The notes: generated by a model from the letters alone, not told the origin. A DNA stretch of 64,000 bases from Lepiota brunneoincarnata (GCA_023014365.1 JAEBUN010000002.1:2852001-2916000); one strand, 5' to 3'; positions 30,661 through 42,819 are shown, numbered from the stretch's first letter. Numbers and translations are program-made.

Positions 30661-31014
30661 AAGCTCACCTACACTACTTATACTACCTGCCATAAGGTCC
30701 AAGTTGAGTAATCTACTCTACATAAATGGCTGTGAGGTGTCAGGGATGCCTAAAGTAAGTATAGCCAGGAATGGACTTGGGATAGGGTCATGCATGCCAG
30801 TGAGGGTTTGCATCTGCATTGGAGGAGTGAAGGAGGGAATTCCGAGTACTGGGGTGTTGGGGGACAAATTTCTGAGTGCAGGAGGGCTGGAAATCGGATT
30901 TTCAAGCATTGGGAGTCAGGGAATCAGAATTCCGAATCTGCAGTTGTGAGTGATGACCTGGAGTTCCCCTTACAGATATCTGGAGTTGAGTTGCTTTGAC
31001 CCTCTCATGCACTC
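30661..31014. other. Unassigned segment left of hAT
   Basis: AT/GC-balanced, CpG-poor sequence with no coding motif. It is the left flank of the hAT insertion; the matching right flank is 42820-43112. The parent element or gene is not recognised. Confidence 0.4.
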
Positions 31015-31022
31015 AACCCAAC
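31015..31022. repeat. 8-bp target-site duplication AACCCAAC of hAT
   Basis: It is repeated at 42812-42819. An 8-bp duplication is the hAT hallmark. Confidence 0.9.
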
Positions 31023-31232
31023 TAGGGGTACCAAAGTTCAGTTCAGTTCAGTTCAGCACCCTCCTAGCCTGAACCTGAACCTGAATCCAAACCTAAACTG
31101 AACCCCCTGAACTTGGTTCAGGAGGTTAAGTTCAGGGTTCAAATAGGTTTGAACTTGAACCTTTTGGTACTATGTTATAAAAAGTGTTTAATAATTGGCA
31201 ATAAACTAATCAAAGTTCCATTCCTTGAGCTC

Positions 31233-31575
31233 TCATTCCTTTGCTTCTACTCCCCTATCTAGAAGTCCAGTTTTATACCCATCTTTTGTAATTTGTAAAG
31301 CTGTAAAGGTGGGACCTTTAAGTAAATTGCAGGGAAGAGTATCAGTATGTTTGCTACTAGAGAAAGCCTGTTCAGATGATACTGAAGAGCCAGGAATGGC
31401 TAGATAGTCTCTAGCCATAGTACCCAAGGCTGGGTACTTTGCATGGTTGATCTAGATAAGAAATCAGAAGAATATTTAATGCCAAAAAATAGATATAACT
31501 CACTCCCCACCATGCTATAATATCTTCTACTGGCTCAATACCAGCACCTAAATACTCATCCAACTCATGAAACAT
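31233..31575 (-). pseudogene. hAT transposase, C-terminal dimerisation domain
   Basis: On the minus strand, FHELDEYLGAG and WWG are followed by a short GTGAGT-TAG intron (about 31455-31503). Then comes INHAKYPALGTMARDYLAIP with the diagnostic SSVSSEQAFSSS of the hAT dimerisation domain. It ends at 31233. Gypsy-4 separates it from the rest at 38484 onward. It would mediate transposase oligomerisation. Confidence 0.85.
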
Positions 31576-32126
31576 TGTGGGAGTAGCTTCCTGGCTACAC
31601 ATGGAAATGGTACAGAAGAGGATGAGTGTCAGACTCAGATGATGAACAATGGAATGGAGCGATGACCCTGGACCACACATACCCCCAGTCTTCAGGATAA
31701 GTCCCCTCCCATTGAAATATATGTAAAATTTTCTTCATTCCTTAAGTTTTTTTCTACACCTTTAGTACAGCCATTCCCTCTCTTTCCTTCCAGCTACCTT
31801 TTCCTTCCTAGCATACTTGTAAGTTTTTCTACATGTTCTTGTTTCACAAGAAACTGTCCTTGCTACATTTTTGTTTCACTTACATGGCCTCTCATAGTTA
31901 TATAATTTTGCTCCTTTTCACATGCATTTGCTGTCTTCTCTGGTAGCTGGCAAATAACATAGCATTATTTTCTCTACAGTATTTAAGTAGGACCTTAGGG
32001 GATTTGTCTGGGTGAGAAAGAAAAATATATACCCTCTATCTTGAAAGTCCTGTCACAATCTCTCCCTCTCCTTGACTCAGCTCAATGACACTTGCCTCCC
32101 CTCTCAAACTTGCCAACCTTCATACA
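31576..32126 (+). repeat. Gypsy-4 5' LTR
   Basis: It starts TGTGGGAGTA and ends CTTCATACA, and aligns with 37926-38479 with scattered, mostly transition, differences. Confidence 0.9.
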
Positions 32127-32128
32127 AA

Positions 32129-32143
32129 GTGGAGCCCACTGCA
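32129..32143 (+). promoter_or_regulatory. Gypsy-4 primer-binding site (tRNA type)
   Basis: TGGAGCCCACTGCAA begins with TGG two bases inside the LTR, as expected for priming by a tRNA 3' end. The tRNA was not identified. Confidence 0.5.
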
Positions 32144-32441
32144 AGGGTAGGTGTTAGCTGTCCTTGACACCTAGACCCTTGCCCCTATTCCCTTATCCAA
32201 CATCATGGCAAACAAGCTCACAACCCGAGCATGTACCTATCAAAGAAGCCTCTCACAGCCATCAAAGATCCCAAGGCCAGCAAAAGAAAGAAAGACTAAA
32301 GAAAGCATAACCACAGAGATCGAAGAAACATTATGAGGGAATTTGAGAAGGACATTGTTCAGTCAATACAGCTTGCCAGTCATATCAAGATCACTTACAA
32401 GCACAATAGCAACCAACACTACAACTAAGGGGATTGCAGGG

Positions 32442-33353
32442 ATGCCAGCACCTGGCAGCTCTCATGCTCCTGACTTTGATCTGAAATACCCAGAGGAGTT
32501 GTAGGACTTTCTGGAAGAGTTTGAGGAACATGCCATAGCATGTGGGTTGGATGCGCAGGAGAAGGCAAAGGTGGTGGTGAGGTATACAGATGCAAAGACA
32601 AAATGATTCTGGAAGGGCTTAGAAGGGTATGAGAATGACTTTGACAAGCTGAAGAACAAGATACTCAACTCATACTCCAAGTCCCAACTTGGCAAAACAT
32701 TTACAGTCAATCAACTTGTCAAAATAATCACCAGAGCAGCTGATGGGGATGTTGATGATGAAGATGATCTTAATACTTATTATTGGGAATTTTGGCCAGT
32801 TGCTTCATACCTGGTGGACAACAAAAAAATCAAGAAAGACAATCAAGACTGTTATATTTGGAAAGGACTACCTACAAAGGCTTGCAAAGCTATCTGAAAT
32901 CGCCTGGAAACAAAAGACCATGCATTTGACCGATCTCAGGTCCCAACTATTGAAAAGACAATGGAGGCAGGACACTTTGTGTTTTTGAGAAAGGCTGTAG
33001 ATGACAAGGATGATGATCTTATTTTGGAAAAATTAGCAAGGCAGAGGAGGAGAGGGAGGAAGGGTAGAGGAAGGAAAGACTCAAGTGATGAGGAGTCAGG
33101 CAAGTCAAGTGATGAGGAAGATGGGTGGAAGAAGAAAGGGGGATCAGGAAAAAGGGAAGTAAGAACAAGAAAAGTACAGTTTGAGGAGAGGAAGGATGAG
33201 AGAAGTGAGGTGGAAGAATTGACAAAGAAACTCCATGGCTTAGATATGGCAGATGTAGACTATGCGTCAACATATGCACAACTAGTCTTGGCAGCTCTAG
33301 CATTAGTGGAGAGGATCCCACCACCAACACAATGGACTATACCTATCACCTGA
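32442..33353 (+). pseudogene. Gypsy-4 gag remnant
   Basis: From the ATG at 32442 the frame reads FLEEFEEHAIACGLDAQEKAKVVVRYTDA, then FWKGLEGYENDFDKLK, matching the Gag seen in many Agaricomycete gypsy elements. Stops interrupt it near 32502, 32607 and 32897. A Lys/Arg/Glu/Ser-rich tail follows. A knuckle-like CHFCMKPDCYIRTC lies downstream near 33438, with Cys replacing the usual His. Confidence 0.75.
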
Positions 33354-34040
33354 GTGCCAGCAATAGGTAGCCCAACACAGCCCATTATGACATCCCATCA
33401 TGCCTATGCATCCAACCCTCCAACAGACAATTGATGTCATTTCTGTATGAAGCCTGACTGCTACATCAGAACATGCCCCATAGCAGTAGAATACATGCAC
33501 ATGGGATGGGTTATCACATTCACAAATGGCTTCTATGCTCATGCAGATGGAACCCAGATAGACTGTCACCACCCAGGAGGCCTTAAGGGGACAATTGATG
33601 TGAAGCTTGGCTTGCACAATGTGCCACCCCATATTCCACCTGCACCAGTACCTGTTCAGATGGCTCCAACACCTGCAGCCCTCAGTTCATTTGTGGCCAC
33701 TATGGAAGTCAAAGGTTTCATATGGGGAGCTGTAGCAGAGTTAGAGGGGTTAGTAGGAAGAGGAGAAGCAGATGGGTTTGCAACCACCTAAGCTCAGGAG
33801 AAGAAGGGGTCAAGTAGGGGATCAACAGAGAAAGGGGAGGAGCAGGCTATGGAGAGCAAGAGAGTTAGCAAGGGAAAGGGAGGGAGTTCAACAGTGGTTC
33901 ACCAACCAGCATATTGATTCGAGTCAAAGCTCACCAATTCTCAAGCTGCACAACAGGTTTTTGACCAAATTCTGGAAACCAAGGTCCCAGAAGTTACAAT
34001 TTGGGACTTATTGTCACTCAGTGGGGATCTTTGAAAAGTC

Positions 34041-37000
34041 ATGGTGGAAAACACATGTACCCAGAAGGCAGCTGTTGGAGCCACAGTGACTGTGACACCA
34101 GGTATTCCACTTAAGTTTGCAACACCACTTCAGGAAGTGAATGTAGTTGTAATGGGGAAGGTGAAAGAGGTGGGGCTTTTGGATGAGGGGTCTGAAATCA
34201 TGGTAGTGCAAAGGGATCTGTGGGAAGAATTGGGAGTGGGAGTCAATCCTGGATGATGAATGATGATGCAGGTAGCAAGTGGGGCAAAGGAGGATCTAGG
34301 AGGATGTGCTGAGTGGTTGGAAATTGAAGTGGGGGGAATCCAGACTTACACACATGTATTTGTTGCACCCCAAACAGCACCATATTGACTGTTGTTAGGG
34401 AGGCCCTGGCAAAAGAGCATGAGGTTAGGAAAAGTGGAATGAGAGGATGGAGGGGTGGATGTGGTGATCACAGATCCAGTAGGAGGAGAAAGGAAGGTGG
34501 TAGTGCTAACAAGAGAACAAGTTGGGGGGAGGATGAAACAAGGCCTGATGGTACTAGGAAGTGAGGTGGTGAATTACGGAGTGAAAGTCAAGGCAGGTAT
34601 AGATTCTCTTACAGAGGTAATCCTGGGGTCATCCCCTTCCTACAATACGGAGTCAAGGTGTCTGGCCTACAATAAGGTAGCTGACAAGGTGTGACCAGTC
34701 CCTGGAACAATGCCAAGTGATGTCCAAATTCTGTACCATTTCCCTGAAGATCCTTTGAGATCCCTACCTGATTTATCCCCCTTCCCTCCATCATTTTTGC
34801 CAGGTGTATGGTTGACTTGGGAATGGATGGATGCACTGGGACTATTTTTGAATGCATTCTTGTGGCCAGAGGAGCAGAAGCTGGTTGCGGAGGTACTAAT
34901 GAAGAATGAGATGGGGTTAGCATAGGATGAATTGGAAAAGGGATGTTTTCAGGATGATTACTTCTCACTGGTCAAAATTCCAGTTATTGAACATGTACCA
35001 TAGACCCAGAGGACTCTGCCAATCCCACCTGGCATTTACAAAAAGGTTGTCAACCTCATCAAGCAGAAGGTCAAATCAGGGGTTTATGAACCATCTTACA
35101 GCTCCTATTAACATCAGTGGTTTACAGTTGCCAAGAAAGATGGGAATATACATATCATTCATAACCTTACTCCCCTCAATGCAGTCACAATTTGTGATTC
35201 ACAAGAACCCCCCCTCGTCTATCTGTATGCAGAACAATGCTCAGTGCATGCAATATACTCAGAATTGGACCTTTTCATTGGCTATGATCACCATACCTTG
35301 GCAGAGGGGTCTCACAATTACACAACATTTGATATACCACTTAGCATAATGCATCTCACAGTACTTCCTCAGGGCTGGATGAGCTCAGTAGGAATCTTCC
35401 ATAATGATGTGGCCTTTATCCTGCAAAACAAAACTGATTGTGCACCAAACTTCCTAGATGATGTCACATTGTTAGGACCCAAATCATGGTATGAGAAGCA
35501 TGATGGTACTTATGAGACCATTCTGGACAACCCAGGCATTCAGCATTTTATCTGGGAACACACCAATGACCTGAATCAGGTCCTCCATCAGCTCAAACAT
35601 GCAGGCACAACCATATCAGCCAAGAAACTTCAATTATGTCAGCCAGATATCATTGTGGTGGGACAGCAATGCATGTACAAGGGTCAGGAACCAGATGGGA
35701 CAACTGTGGACAAGATTTTGAAGTGGCCAGAATGCTGGAACATGTCAGAAGTCTGAGGATTCTTGGGGATGGTGGGTATGGTGAGAAATTGGATCAAGGG
35801 TTTTGCAGAGGTGTGCAACCCATTAACAAAGCTAACAAGAGTGACAAAGGAGGCCTTCCAATGGGAGGATGAACAGAAGGTGGCAATGGAGGAGGTGAAG
35901 AAATGTGTTGCAACATGCAAGGCAATTCGACTGATTGATCATACACTCCCCTTTCCAATTATTCTGTCAGTGGATACCTCAGTGATCACAGTCAGGTTCA
36001 TTTTAGCACAGCTGGATGAGGAGGAACGATGACAGCCAGCACATTTTGGATCAATTGCATGGAGCAAATGGATTTCGTGATATTCACAGGCCAAGCTCAA
36101 ATTATATGGCCTCTTTTGAGCACTCAATGCAACAAAACTCTGGATAATTGAGGGCAAAAAAATTAGTGGTTGAGGTTGATGCACAATACATCAAGGGTAT
36201 GGTGAACAAACCTGACATACACCCAAATGCAGCCATGAATCATTGGATCTCAGCCATCTTGATGTTTGATTTTGACTTGGTACATGTTCCAGGGGCAAAA
36301 CACAAGGGTCCAGATGGATTATCAAGATGCCAGGCAGCAGAGGAGGATGGCAAAGAGGTAGGGGAAGGTGTGGATGAAGCAGAGGACTGGGTTGATGAGG
36401 TGATTGGATGTGGGGTTTGGGTGGCAGGATCAACTGGGGGAATTGGTTTGGCTTGGATGATGATGGTGGGTCAGGGGAATGACAGGGACATCATATCAGA
36501 AAGAAAGGGGGAGGGCAGGCTAGAAATTGGTGATGAAGCAGTGGATTTTCGAGCAGAAGAGATAGACAAGAAACTAGGAGCAGTCAGAAATTTTCTGGAG
36601 ACAATGAAAATGCCACAAGAACTCACTGATAAGGCCAAAGTAACATTTCTCCATCATGCTGGCAGGTTTTTTGTTAGAGGGGACAAGTTGTGGAGGAAGG
36701 AACATGGAGGGCAGCATCAACAGGTGGTGATGGGAATGGATACAAGGGTGGGTTTGTTGAAAGCAGCACATGATCAGTTAGGTCACAAGGGATTTTTTGC
36801 AACACAACATACCTTATTGGATTGTTTCTGGTGGCCTACTCTTGACCAAGACCTATGCTGGTACCTCAAGACATGTCATCAATGCCAGATCCACTCTACT
36901 CAACATGTTGTAACTCCCTCCATAATCCAGCACCCAGCAACACTTTTTCAGAAGGCATATATTGATACCATGCATATGCCACCCTCCCATGGCTTCAAGT

Positions 37001-37900
37001 ACATTGTACAAGCCTGTTGTAGCCTCACAGGTTGGCCAGAATGGCAAGCTCTCAAGAAGGAAAATGGCCGAACTGCTCAGGGCCTTTATGTTTGAAGAGA
37101 TCTTGTGTTGATGGAGAGGTTTAGACAAGATCATTACAGATAATGGGACAGCATTTGTAGCTGCACTGGACTGGTTAGCTGATAAGTATCATATCCAGCC
37201 ACATTTGTATTTCAGCTTACAATTCCCAATCCAATGGAGTGGTAGAAACAACACACAGGACTATTTGAGATGCTCTCATCAAGGCTTGCAATGGTGATGC
37301 ACACAAATGGTACAAACATGCTGCATACATTTTTTGGGCTGACCAAGTTACTACAAGAAAGGCTACTGATATAACACCCTACCATGCCATCCATGGAATC
37401 GAGCTGTTGCTTCCATTTGACATTGCCAAGGCAACCTTCCTGTTCCCTCCTATTGCTAATTGACTCTCCGACTCTGAGCTTCTGGCTGTCCATGCCCAAG
37501 CCCTTGAGAAACATGATGACAACCTCAAGGCCATGGAAGACAAGGTCCTGGCTGTGCGATATCAGTCTACAGGGGATTTTGCTAAGCGAAATCAAGGCTG
37601 AATTCGTGACCATAAGTTCAAACTGGGGGCACTCATGCTGGTCTTAAACAAATGCATCAAACTGGAACTCAGCCACAAATGCAAGCCTTGTTATTTTGGT
37701 CCTATGGTGGTAGTCAAGTGGTTGCATAGCAGAGCATATACACTTGCTGAGATTAATGGTGCAGTCTCGCACCTCAAATTTGCCGCCTTCTGTCTCATCC
37801 CCATCACCCTTGGTCTCATGCTTGTTTGGAAGTTACAGAATTTGTGGATTCAGAAGATTTGGCAGCAGTGGAAGATGATAGTGAGGGCAACTGAGGACAG
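34041..37900 (+). pseudogene. Gypsy-4 pol remnant
   Basis: Pieces are in order. A protease-like GLLDEGSEIMVVQRDLWEEL is near 34175. The RT block NFLDDVTLLGP is at about 35448, followed by GTYETILDNPGIQHFIWEH and ISAKKLQL. The RNase H region is near 35960-36330. The integrase zinc region (AAHDQLGHKGFFAT, CHQCQIHS) is near 36760-36890, and AYIDTMHMPPS carries the first catalytic Asp near 36955. The rest of the integrase lies to about 37740. There are more than ten stops or frameshifts. Confidence 0.85.
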
Positions 37901-37925
37901 TTGCAATCTGAAAGAAAGGGGGAGA

Positions 37926-38479
37926 TGTGGGAGTAACCTCCTGGCTACGCATGGAAACAGTATGGAAGAAGATGAGCATTGGACTCAGATGATGAACAAC
38001 AGAATGGAGCAATGACTCTGGACCACACATACCCCCAGTCTTCAGATAAGTCCCCTCCCATTGAAATATATGTAAAATTTTCTTCATTCCTTAAGTTTTT
38101 TTCTATACCTTTAGTATAACTGTTCCCTCTCTTTCCTTCTAGCTACCTTTTCCTTCCTAGTGTACTTGTAAGTTTTTCTACATGTTCCTGTTTCATGAGA
38201 AACTGTCCTTGCTACATTGTTGTTTCACTTACACAGCCTCTCATAGTTATATAATTTTGCTCCTTTTTGCATGCATTTGCTGTCTTCTCTGGTAGCCAGC
38301 AAATAATGTAGCATTATTTTCTCTACAGTATTTAAGTAGGACCTTAGGGGATTTGTCTGGGTGAGAAAGAAAAATATATACCCTCTATCTCAAAAGTCCT
38401 GTTGCAATCTCTCCCTCTCCTTGACTCAGCTCAATGATATGTACTTGCCTCCCCTCTCAAACTTGCCAACCTTCATACA
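37926..38479 (+). repeat. Gypsy-4 3' LTR
   Basis: It directly follows the purine tract and is the twin of 31576-32126. Confidence 0.9.
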
Positions 38480-38483
38480 ACAT

Positions 38484-40516
38484 ATCATGAGTAAATGAGG
38501 ATGCCTGGGATAATCATTGTTGCATTGCTCAAGCTCATGCAGAAGTTCCTACTTCTGAAAAAATATTTGATAAGTGTTGGAACTGTGGCTTGGGTTCCTT
38601 ATAATATGCCTTAAACTGAACCAAGCCATTAGAAAAGTCAAGATAAATCAACAAATATTATATACCACTTCTTGGAATTGATCTTTTGCTTTTTGACAAT
38701 CAGCTGGAGCCCACTTTTCTTCAAAATGCTCCATTTTGCAGCTTGGATCAAGCACTAGTATAATTATTAGCAGAAAGTCAAGAATAGGAATAAAATCATA
38801 CCAAAAGAAATAAAATAAGCATCAGTATCAGTAATTGTTGTATGCCATTTTTTGAGCTTATCTATCCCTGCCTGAATACTATCCTTAACCTGTGTGAACC
38901 TTGGATGAAATATCAAATGCTCCCATTTTTCAATCACATATTCAAGCTCAGGGAGAGCATGAGTGATGGATGAATGAGTAGCAGATGAAAATGATGACTG
39001 AACACTGGTAGGAACCTAATAGAAATGAGAAAACTTTATATGAGTAGAATAAATATTACTTACTGCCAAAGTATCTCACATGAGCTCAAGAAGCTTCCAC
39101 TCCTCCTTAACCAAGTAGTAATCCAAATACATCTTGCCTTTTAACTTAGGAATAGATCCAGAGTCATCTGCATTTTTGATAAATTTACAATCTCCCTGTT
39201 CCAGGATTTAGAATACACTCAATTTAAATGTTAAAAAAAACATACCTTCTTCAATAGGAGTAATTGTTCCAGGAGATTATACATTGAACTCCAGTAAGTA
39301 CAAACCCATTTGACAAGCTCAAGTTCAGGTACTAATTCCTTAGCACAGCAAATAGAAAAGTACTTCTTTGCCTGAGGTGATAAGCAGACCTTGAAAGATA
39401 TATAATTTATAAGTTAATATTTAGTATTACTTTGGGAAAGAGAAATACCTGAGTAATAAATGCTAAGATCTTTCCAAGAACATCTCCTGCATCAAATAAA
39501 ACAGCATTGTCTTCATCATCCTCAACTTCACCCAATCAATCCCAGTCAATTTCATCCCCATTAGATGAAACTGCTTTAGCTATAAAACAAGTAGAGCAGA
39601 TAGCTTCAATAAAAGCCTTAGCACCAAGATGAATAGTATGCTCAATGCATCTTCAATTTGAAACATATCAGAATAAAACATAAACCAAGTCAAAAATCAC
39701 TCACCTAATATGCCACTTATAAGCAATCCACCTGTTTGAAGGTGTGTCAAGTGTATGGTGAAGCACCTTGAGAGCTTTGTCATTTGCTGAAGCATTATCA
39801 GTAGTAATCCAACCAATCTATAAATCATCAATCAGTTGAAGTCATTTAAAAATCATAAATCAATACTTTGGATTGAATTTTGTACTCATTGAAAATGTTA
39901 TCAGAAGTTCCCTTAAACCCCTTATCAGAAACCTCACCAGAAGGAACTCTTATCAGAAGCACCCAAAGTATATAAATAGTTAGAAGACCTGTTATCCTGA
40001 AACCATCAGAAGTACCATCAGAACAATCTATACTTAGATAGATAAGGATATGACTCACTTACCTGGGTCCAGATATATATAGTAGGAGCACAGCCACACA
40101 TAGTAGTATATAAGGATACTGTACCATACCCTTGTATCCTTATCTTAGTGTTATAAAGTTCTTGCCTCCTATACCTCTTTGCCATAACCGGCTGGACTTA
40201 TAGTGCTCCGTTGTCTCCAAGTCACGCTTAGTAGGACAGGACCAAGTCTGTATAGACATCCTGTGTCGAACCCTGTGCTACTCAAGAGCAAACCCCTAAC
40301 CTGGGTAACAGAAAACACCAAGAACAACTGCTGCCAAATTCTCACCACCATGGTTGCCTTCAATCTCAGAAAAACCTATAAGGTGTGACTTCAGCCTCCA
40401 GATATGTGGTTGATCAGGAGGAGAAGCAATGTATTGAACAGTAATGGCAAGAAGAGGTTTCATATCTTCTATAGTCCACCCATCAAATGTGAAAGATATT
40501 TGTCCTGATTGATTCT
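38484..40516 (-). pseudogene. hAT transposase, central (catalytic) part, broken by a solo LTR
   Basis: On the minus strand: QISFTFDGWTIEDMKPLLAI (about 40500-40440), the hAT first-Asp region; then, beyond the solo LTR (39896-40310), IGWITTDNASANDKALK (near 39820) with the second Asp; then RWIAYKWHI, WSSMYNLLEQLLLLKK and LPELEYVIEKWEHLIF. These are the conserved hAT RNase H-fold and helical-insertion blocks in correct order. Short intron-like gaps separate blocks, and stops occur. Confidence 0.85.
39896..40310 (+). repeat. Solo LTR of the gypsy-3 family (diverged)
   Basis: It starts TGTTATCAGAAG and ends CTGGGTAACA, with GAAAA duplicated at 39891-39895 and 40311-40315. The right half aligns closely with the gypsy-3 LTR; the left half is diverged. 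No internal sequence, so it was left by LTR-LTR recombination. Confidence 0.9.
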
Positions 40517-40745
40517 CACTGTGAACCCCTACCAGTCGTAATTTACATCGAAAAATGTGGGGGCTGTGTCATAATTCACGTCAAATTATTAAAGAATTAT
40601 GACCTTTATTCAGAAAAATGGCGTTATCTGGTGTAATTATCAAAATGTCATTATTACGTACTCTCCTAAAAATGGCACTATCTGGTATAATTCTCACTTC
40701 TTGACTATTTCTGACGTAAATTGCAACCTGTAGGGGTTCACAGTG
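40517..40745. mobile_element. MITE with 16-bp perfect terminal inverted repeats
   Basis: CACTGTGAACCCCTAC at the left and its exact reverse complement at the right bound 229 bp, flanked by TTCT (40513-40516 and 40746-40749). The inverted similarity extends imperfectly for about 15 more bases. Two similar 27-bp blocks (AAAATGG-C-TATCTGGT) lie inside. It interrupts the hAT transposase frame, which rejoins when it and one TTCT are removed. The CACTG end recalls CACTA/EnSpm elements, but the superfamily is not settled. Confidence 0.8.
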
Positions 40746-40749
40746 TTCT

Positions 40750-42606
40750 GAGATACAGTCAGTACCAATACTAGAAGATATGTCAAGAAAATATACCTGA
40801 AGGACTTTTGAAAGATGGTGGACCACAATCTTTGCTTTGTGTTTCACCTCTTCTAACATCTTAGTGTGGTGGGGAATATTACTTTCCCTTGTTGATGGTC
40901 GCTGATAAATAAGAAGCTTGCAGAATGATGGCTGATCTACAGCTATGAATGGCTGGAGAAATAATTAGCTCCAAATCATCAAGAATGAACATGGAACCTT
41001 ACCTGATCATCCTCAACTAGCCAATGAGTTAAATGCTCAATAAGCCCTTCCTTTGTCCACTTTGCAGTTGGCACTATGAATGTATCAAGTGTTTTCTGGA
41101 CAGTCACACTCTTCTTGTCAGTCAGCTTAAATGCACCAGACTTCTCAGCTTCAGCAAGTAACAGGATAAGGTATAAAATCCAACTCCTGGGCTCATATCA
41201 TATAAAATTCACCATGTATCTTCCAATTCCTGATAAACTAATGAAAAAAGAGTATAGATATCAGAAACAACTTTACATACTGCCCAATATGTTTACAACA
41301 AGTTGTTACACTCCCAGTCATCCAAATACTCTTATCAGGATCACATCCTTTTTGTTTTGCAAGATGACTACAGGATGCACATATGTTAGAAGTGAAGTAA
41401 TACAAGAACAAGTTTACTTACTAGTAGATCTCACACCACCACCCCTTTATCTGAACACCATCTTTTAGATGTTCTTCCTCAGTAAGTTCCTCTATCTTTC
41501 CATCCTCATCATTTACTCCTTCTTCCTCTTCATCACTGATAACAACAGCTGGCTTCTTTCAAACTCTCCCTGACTCTGTGGCTGAGCACTTTCATTTTGT
41601 TTATCCTATAAATAACAGTTAGAACAAGCAAGAACTATGCAGCCCAAATCTCACCTTCAACAGAATGTACACTATGATGTATAGTAGTAGTTTTCTCTAT
41701 TTGTTCATCTTGGTGTTCAATGTGGAGCCATACAAGTCAAAGAGGCCATAGTATTGATTATGAGTCAACATAGAGCTATAGTATCAATTTGTGAGTCAAC
41801 ATGGAGCCAAGGTATCAATTTACAAGTCAACAAGGGCCAGGGTATCAATTTATTAGTCAACATGGAGCCAGAGTATCAATTTACAAGTCAATGTGGAGCC
41901 AGGGTATCATTTTACAAGTTGAGGAGGCCATGATATTGATTTTTGAGTGAACATGGAGCTGTAATATTGATTTTTGAGTGAATATGGAGTTATGTGGGTG
42001 GTGGGAAATTAATTGAGGTATTTCATCAGCATAGGAAATAGGATAGAGGTAGGTATGCTTACCTTTATTGTGTATCACTGGTATTTGAAGCTTGCAAAGT
42101 GGCTGCCTGATCTTCTTCAGGAGGACCAGCTGCCTCCACTGACTCTTTCAGGGGTGAGTTGTCTTGCTTTGAGGCTGTAAGACATATCAGATATTGATTA
42201 AAACATGGAGGAAGGGGGCCAGACCTTTTTGAGGTGGGAAAAAAGTGGTGAGAGTGACCAGACCTGGGTCTAGATCCCCTCAAGCCTTCCATGTTGGTTT
42301 GGAGGTGTGTTGACTGGGGAGATGTTGACTAGCAACATGGTGTGCTGGCTGTTTACCCTTGAGTCCTTGAGATTCATGGGTTAGTTTGAGGGTATCACTT
42401 GCAGGAGGAAGGGGCATTGTTTCAGCACTTTGTGAGTAATTCCAATCAATCTTGGAGGCCTCCTTGAGCAAACTGTCCAGATTTAGCACACAGTTGTCTT
42501 TGGACATGATAAGTGCAGGACACATGGGGAATTTGCAGCATTGATAGCATGGGGGAAAGAGTGAGTGAAAAATCAATGAAGTTGGAACTTTGTTGATGTT
42601 TGGCAA
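40750..42606 (-). pseudogene. hAT transposase, N-terminal region
   Basis: On the minus strand, probable first coding pieces (from an ATG near 42508, MSKDNCVLNLDSLLKEASKI; then 42292-42065) are Ser/Pro-rich. A stretch with EEEEGVNDEDGKIEELTEEEHL and GVQIKGWW (about 41560-41420) precedes the zinc-finger-like region. Boundaries and introns are uncertain. The order and strand match the catalytic part downstream. Confidence 0.5.
41716..41996. repeat. 31-bp minisatellite, about 9 units
   Basis: Tandem units resembling GTATCAATTT-ACAAGTCAACATGGAGCCAG repeat with drift. It lies inside the hAT, upstream of most transposase coding blocks. Confidence 0.75.
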
Positions 42607-42819
42607 GCACTGCCACTTCCACTGCAGCCCTCACCACCAATGGCTGTCAACTCATGCATTCAAACACATTTGGACACATTCAGGTAGGCTGACACAAGGC
42701 CAAACCTTGAACTGAGTCAACAGGCCTATGCCTGAACCTGAACCCAAACTGGACTGAACCTTTGGGTTCAGTTCAGGGGTTTCAGGTTCAAACCAAACTT
42801 TGGCATCCCTAAACCCAAC

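Larger units (their letters stand above)
31576..38479 (+). mobile_element. Gypsy-4: Ty3/gypsy element of a different clade, degenerate, inside hAT
   Basis: Two LTRs of about 551 and 554 bp, flanked by ACAT (31572-31575 and 38480-38483; AACAT if the LTR end is moved one base). A TGG-type primer site and a GAAAGAAAGGGGGAGA purine tract are present. Gag and pol are full of stops and CpG-poor. Confidence 0.9.
31023..42811 (-). mobile_element. hAT DNA transposon (11.8 kb with later insertions), degenerate
   Basis: Terminal inverted repeats TAGGGGTACCAAAGTT (left) and TAGGGATGCCAAAGTT (right) match at 14 of 16 positions. Many GTTCAG/CTGAAC subterminal repeats (31036-31160 and 42700-42795) are likely transposase-binding sites. 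A hAT transposase gene lies on the minus strand. Gypsy-4, a solo LTR and a MITE have inserted since, so the original element was about 4.2 kb. Confidence 0.92.

Noticed and set aside
30627..31014. Helitron end (hairpin plus terminus)
   Set aside because: No CTRR terminus follows the hairpin at the usual distance and no Rep/helicase is present.
41716..41996. Possible CRISPR-like array
   Set aside because: The units are contiguous and drifting, with no constant repeat and unique spacer pattern, and the context is a eukaryotic transposon.
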